32,500 nucleotides of DNA from Halisarca cf. caerulea (Eukaryota > Porifera > Demospongiae > Chondrillida > Halisarcidae): the NCBI GenBank assembly GCA_963170055.1, contig CAUJGJ010000065.1:1597501-1630000 (forward strand), written 5' to 3'. The notes below the pieces were generated by a model. It saw only the letters and a program-made list of their open reading frames with translations, made no database searches and was not told where the DNA came from. Below, one piece after another: positions 31,541 through 32,500 of the stretch. How positions within the stretch are numbered: the first letter of the stretch is position 1; every line of letters begins with the position of its first letter. A program made the position numbers and the translations under genes.

Positions 31541-31714
31541 AGCTTGTCATGTCATGTATAGCTAGCTGTAGAGAGGGAGAGGGGATCAAAATCCAAAAAA
31601 ATGATGACAGTTCGTGTATAGAAAAGAGGGATATAGTTCAAAATCAAACTAATGCAACTGTGGATATGAGGATTACTATAAAATGAAGTGGAAGAGAATA
31701 ATAATAAACTCCAA

Positions 31715-32490
31715 CTAGTGACCTCTGGTCCTGGGGCTGTCAGCGTGGTCCCGCCCCCTGGAAGGACTGTTGCTTGCTCCAGACGGGCTGCTGTTCCGCC
31801 CCTTACCGCGAGACCTGGTGTGCACCGTAGGTGAAGCAGACTGGAAGGGAGGAAAGACACCACATCATCAGTCCTTTCAACACAAGCCACACACACCACA
31901 ACAGCACCAAAGTCATCATTTATATTGTTCACGAAACAACAGCACAATGTGGGGCTGGAGCATCCATGGCTAAACTAAACAAGTCCACACTCGGCAGGTT
32001 TACAAGTTCTGTGCATCATGGCGCAAGGAATGCTAGTCTACAAACAGTCAATACACACTTGATCTTGAGTGCGGACTCAACTACACACAGAATGAACATT
32101 CCAGCAGTAGAACAGGACATGGGCTGAAGACTGAGCATGGATCGATCACGTGATGGACACACATATTGTCACGATGCAAAGGTCACAGCACACACTCGTA
32201 ATGTGCTATACTTGGCATCATGCAATACACACAAAGCTGCACAGTGTACGCAGCATGCATAAGTACCTTGATGCAATTTGGACATCTCGAATGATCACCT
32301 TTCAATCTGCAAAGATAGAAAAGAAATGGTTGTAAAGTTGCTCTGTGTTTTTTCTTTAGCTTTCTTGTTCTTACTTGAAGGGAACAGCTGAGACAAGGCA
32401 TTTCTTGTGGTACACGCGAGGACAGCTTGTGCAGTGAGTGAAGGGGCCTCGACGACCAAGACACACTGTACACTCGCGACTTATCGATGT
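31715..32490 (-). CDS. PHD-finger protein, C-terminal part (5' end outside window)
   Basis: Exons 32490-32375, 32306-32267 and 31840-31715 (TAG at 31717-31715), all joins in phase. The first two encode a Cys4-His-Cys3 PHD finger: E-C-T-V-C, then H-C-T-S-C, V-Y-H-K-K-C, and after the intron S-R-C-P-N-C. PHD fingers usually read histone H3 tails. The last exon is a Ser/Arg-rich basic tail (T-R-S-R-G-K-G-R-N, S-P-S-R-G-R-D). The family cannot be named from this fragment. A GGTAAG inside the last exon could be an alternative donor. Confidence 0.7.
31841..32266. other. Last intron of the PHD gene
   Basis: Non-coding; I see no repeat or exon in it. Confidence 0.55.
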
Positions 32491-32500
32491 CTATCAGAGA

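Larger units (their letters stand above)
30448..31714. other. Intergenic region between PHD gene and BORA
   Basis: Includes the CRE pair, the CCAAT array and a single MITE-like end (CAGTGAAACTTCTGTGAAAG at about 30837). No exon supported. Confidence 0.6.

Overview
The window looks like nuclear DNA of an early-branching animal, most probably a sponge. Three things suggest this: intron-rich genes with GT-AG boundaries; a recognisable animal cell-cycle gene (BORA, aurora borealis); and dense short tandem repeats with small non-autonomous TA-flanked DNA transposons in introns and between genes. The species assignment is inference. There are no bacterial operons, CRISPR arrays or tRNA/rRNA genes that I could see. 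All coding sequence I can support is on the minus strand. Exon coordinates below were joined by hand from reading frame, splice signals and phase.

Layout from right to left (direction of transcription): (1) 32490-31715, the last three exons of a PHD-finger gene whose start lies outside the window. (2) 30447-17195, a BORA orthologue with at least ten exons, giving about 750 residues. It keeps the N-terminal F-x-W motif, the P-S-P-W CDK-site motif, the C-Q-T-L-L / S-S-L-R-R-K-L-F core and a beta-TrCP-type DSG degron. (3) About 14200-17190, non-coding, with hairpin and MITE relics. (4) 14136-7028, 'gene B', 15 exons that close exactly into a 723-residue protein: signal peptide, N-terminal histidine-brace copper domain (BIM1/X325-like, LPMO-like fold), two EGF modules, two DOMON (cytochrome b-type) domains and a GPI-anchor-like tail. 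(5) 6127 to about 4449, 'gene A', a tandem paralogue of the copper domain with identical intron phases. (6) 1-4200, minisatellite arrays.

The most interesting item is gene B. A secreted copper histidine-brace domain is tethered on one polypeptide to two DOMON domains, each keeping a Met and a His at the expected heme-ligand positions, and is probably anchored to the outer cell surface. It resembles a self-contained cytochrome-copper redox pair (compare fungal cellobiose dehydrogenase plus LPMO), but activity is inference. The first DOMON is interrupted by about 30 Gly-Glu dipeptides encoded by a hexanucleotide array.

The repeats also have structure. Several pogo/Tigger-like MITEs carry internal tandem amplifications. 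One repeat ancestor appears amplified at two loci with different unit lengths. Long (GT)n tracts lie at or just after 5' splice sites, and one BORA exon sits between complementary (AC)n and (GT)n tracts.
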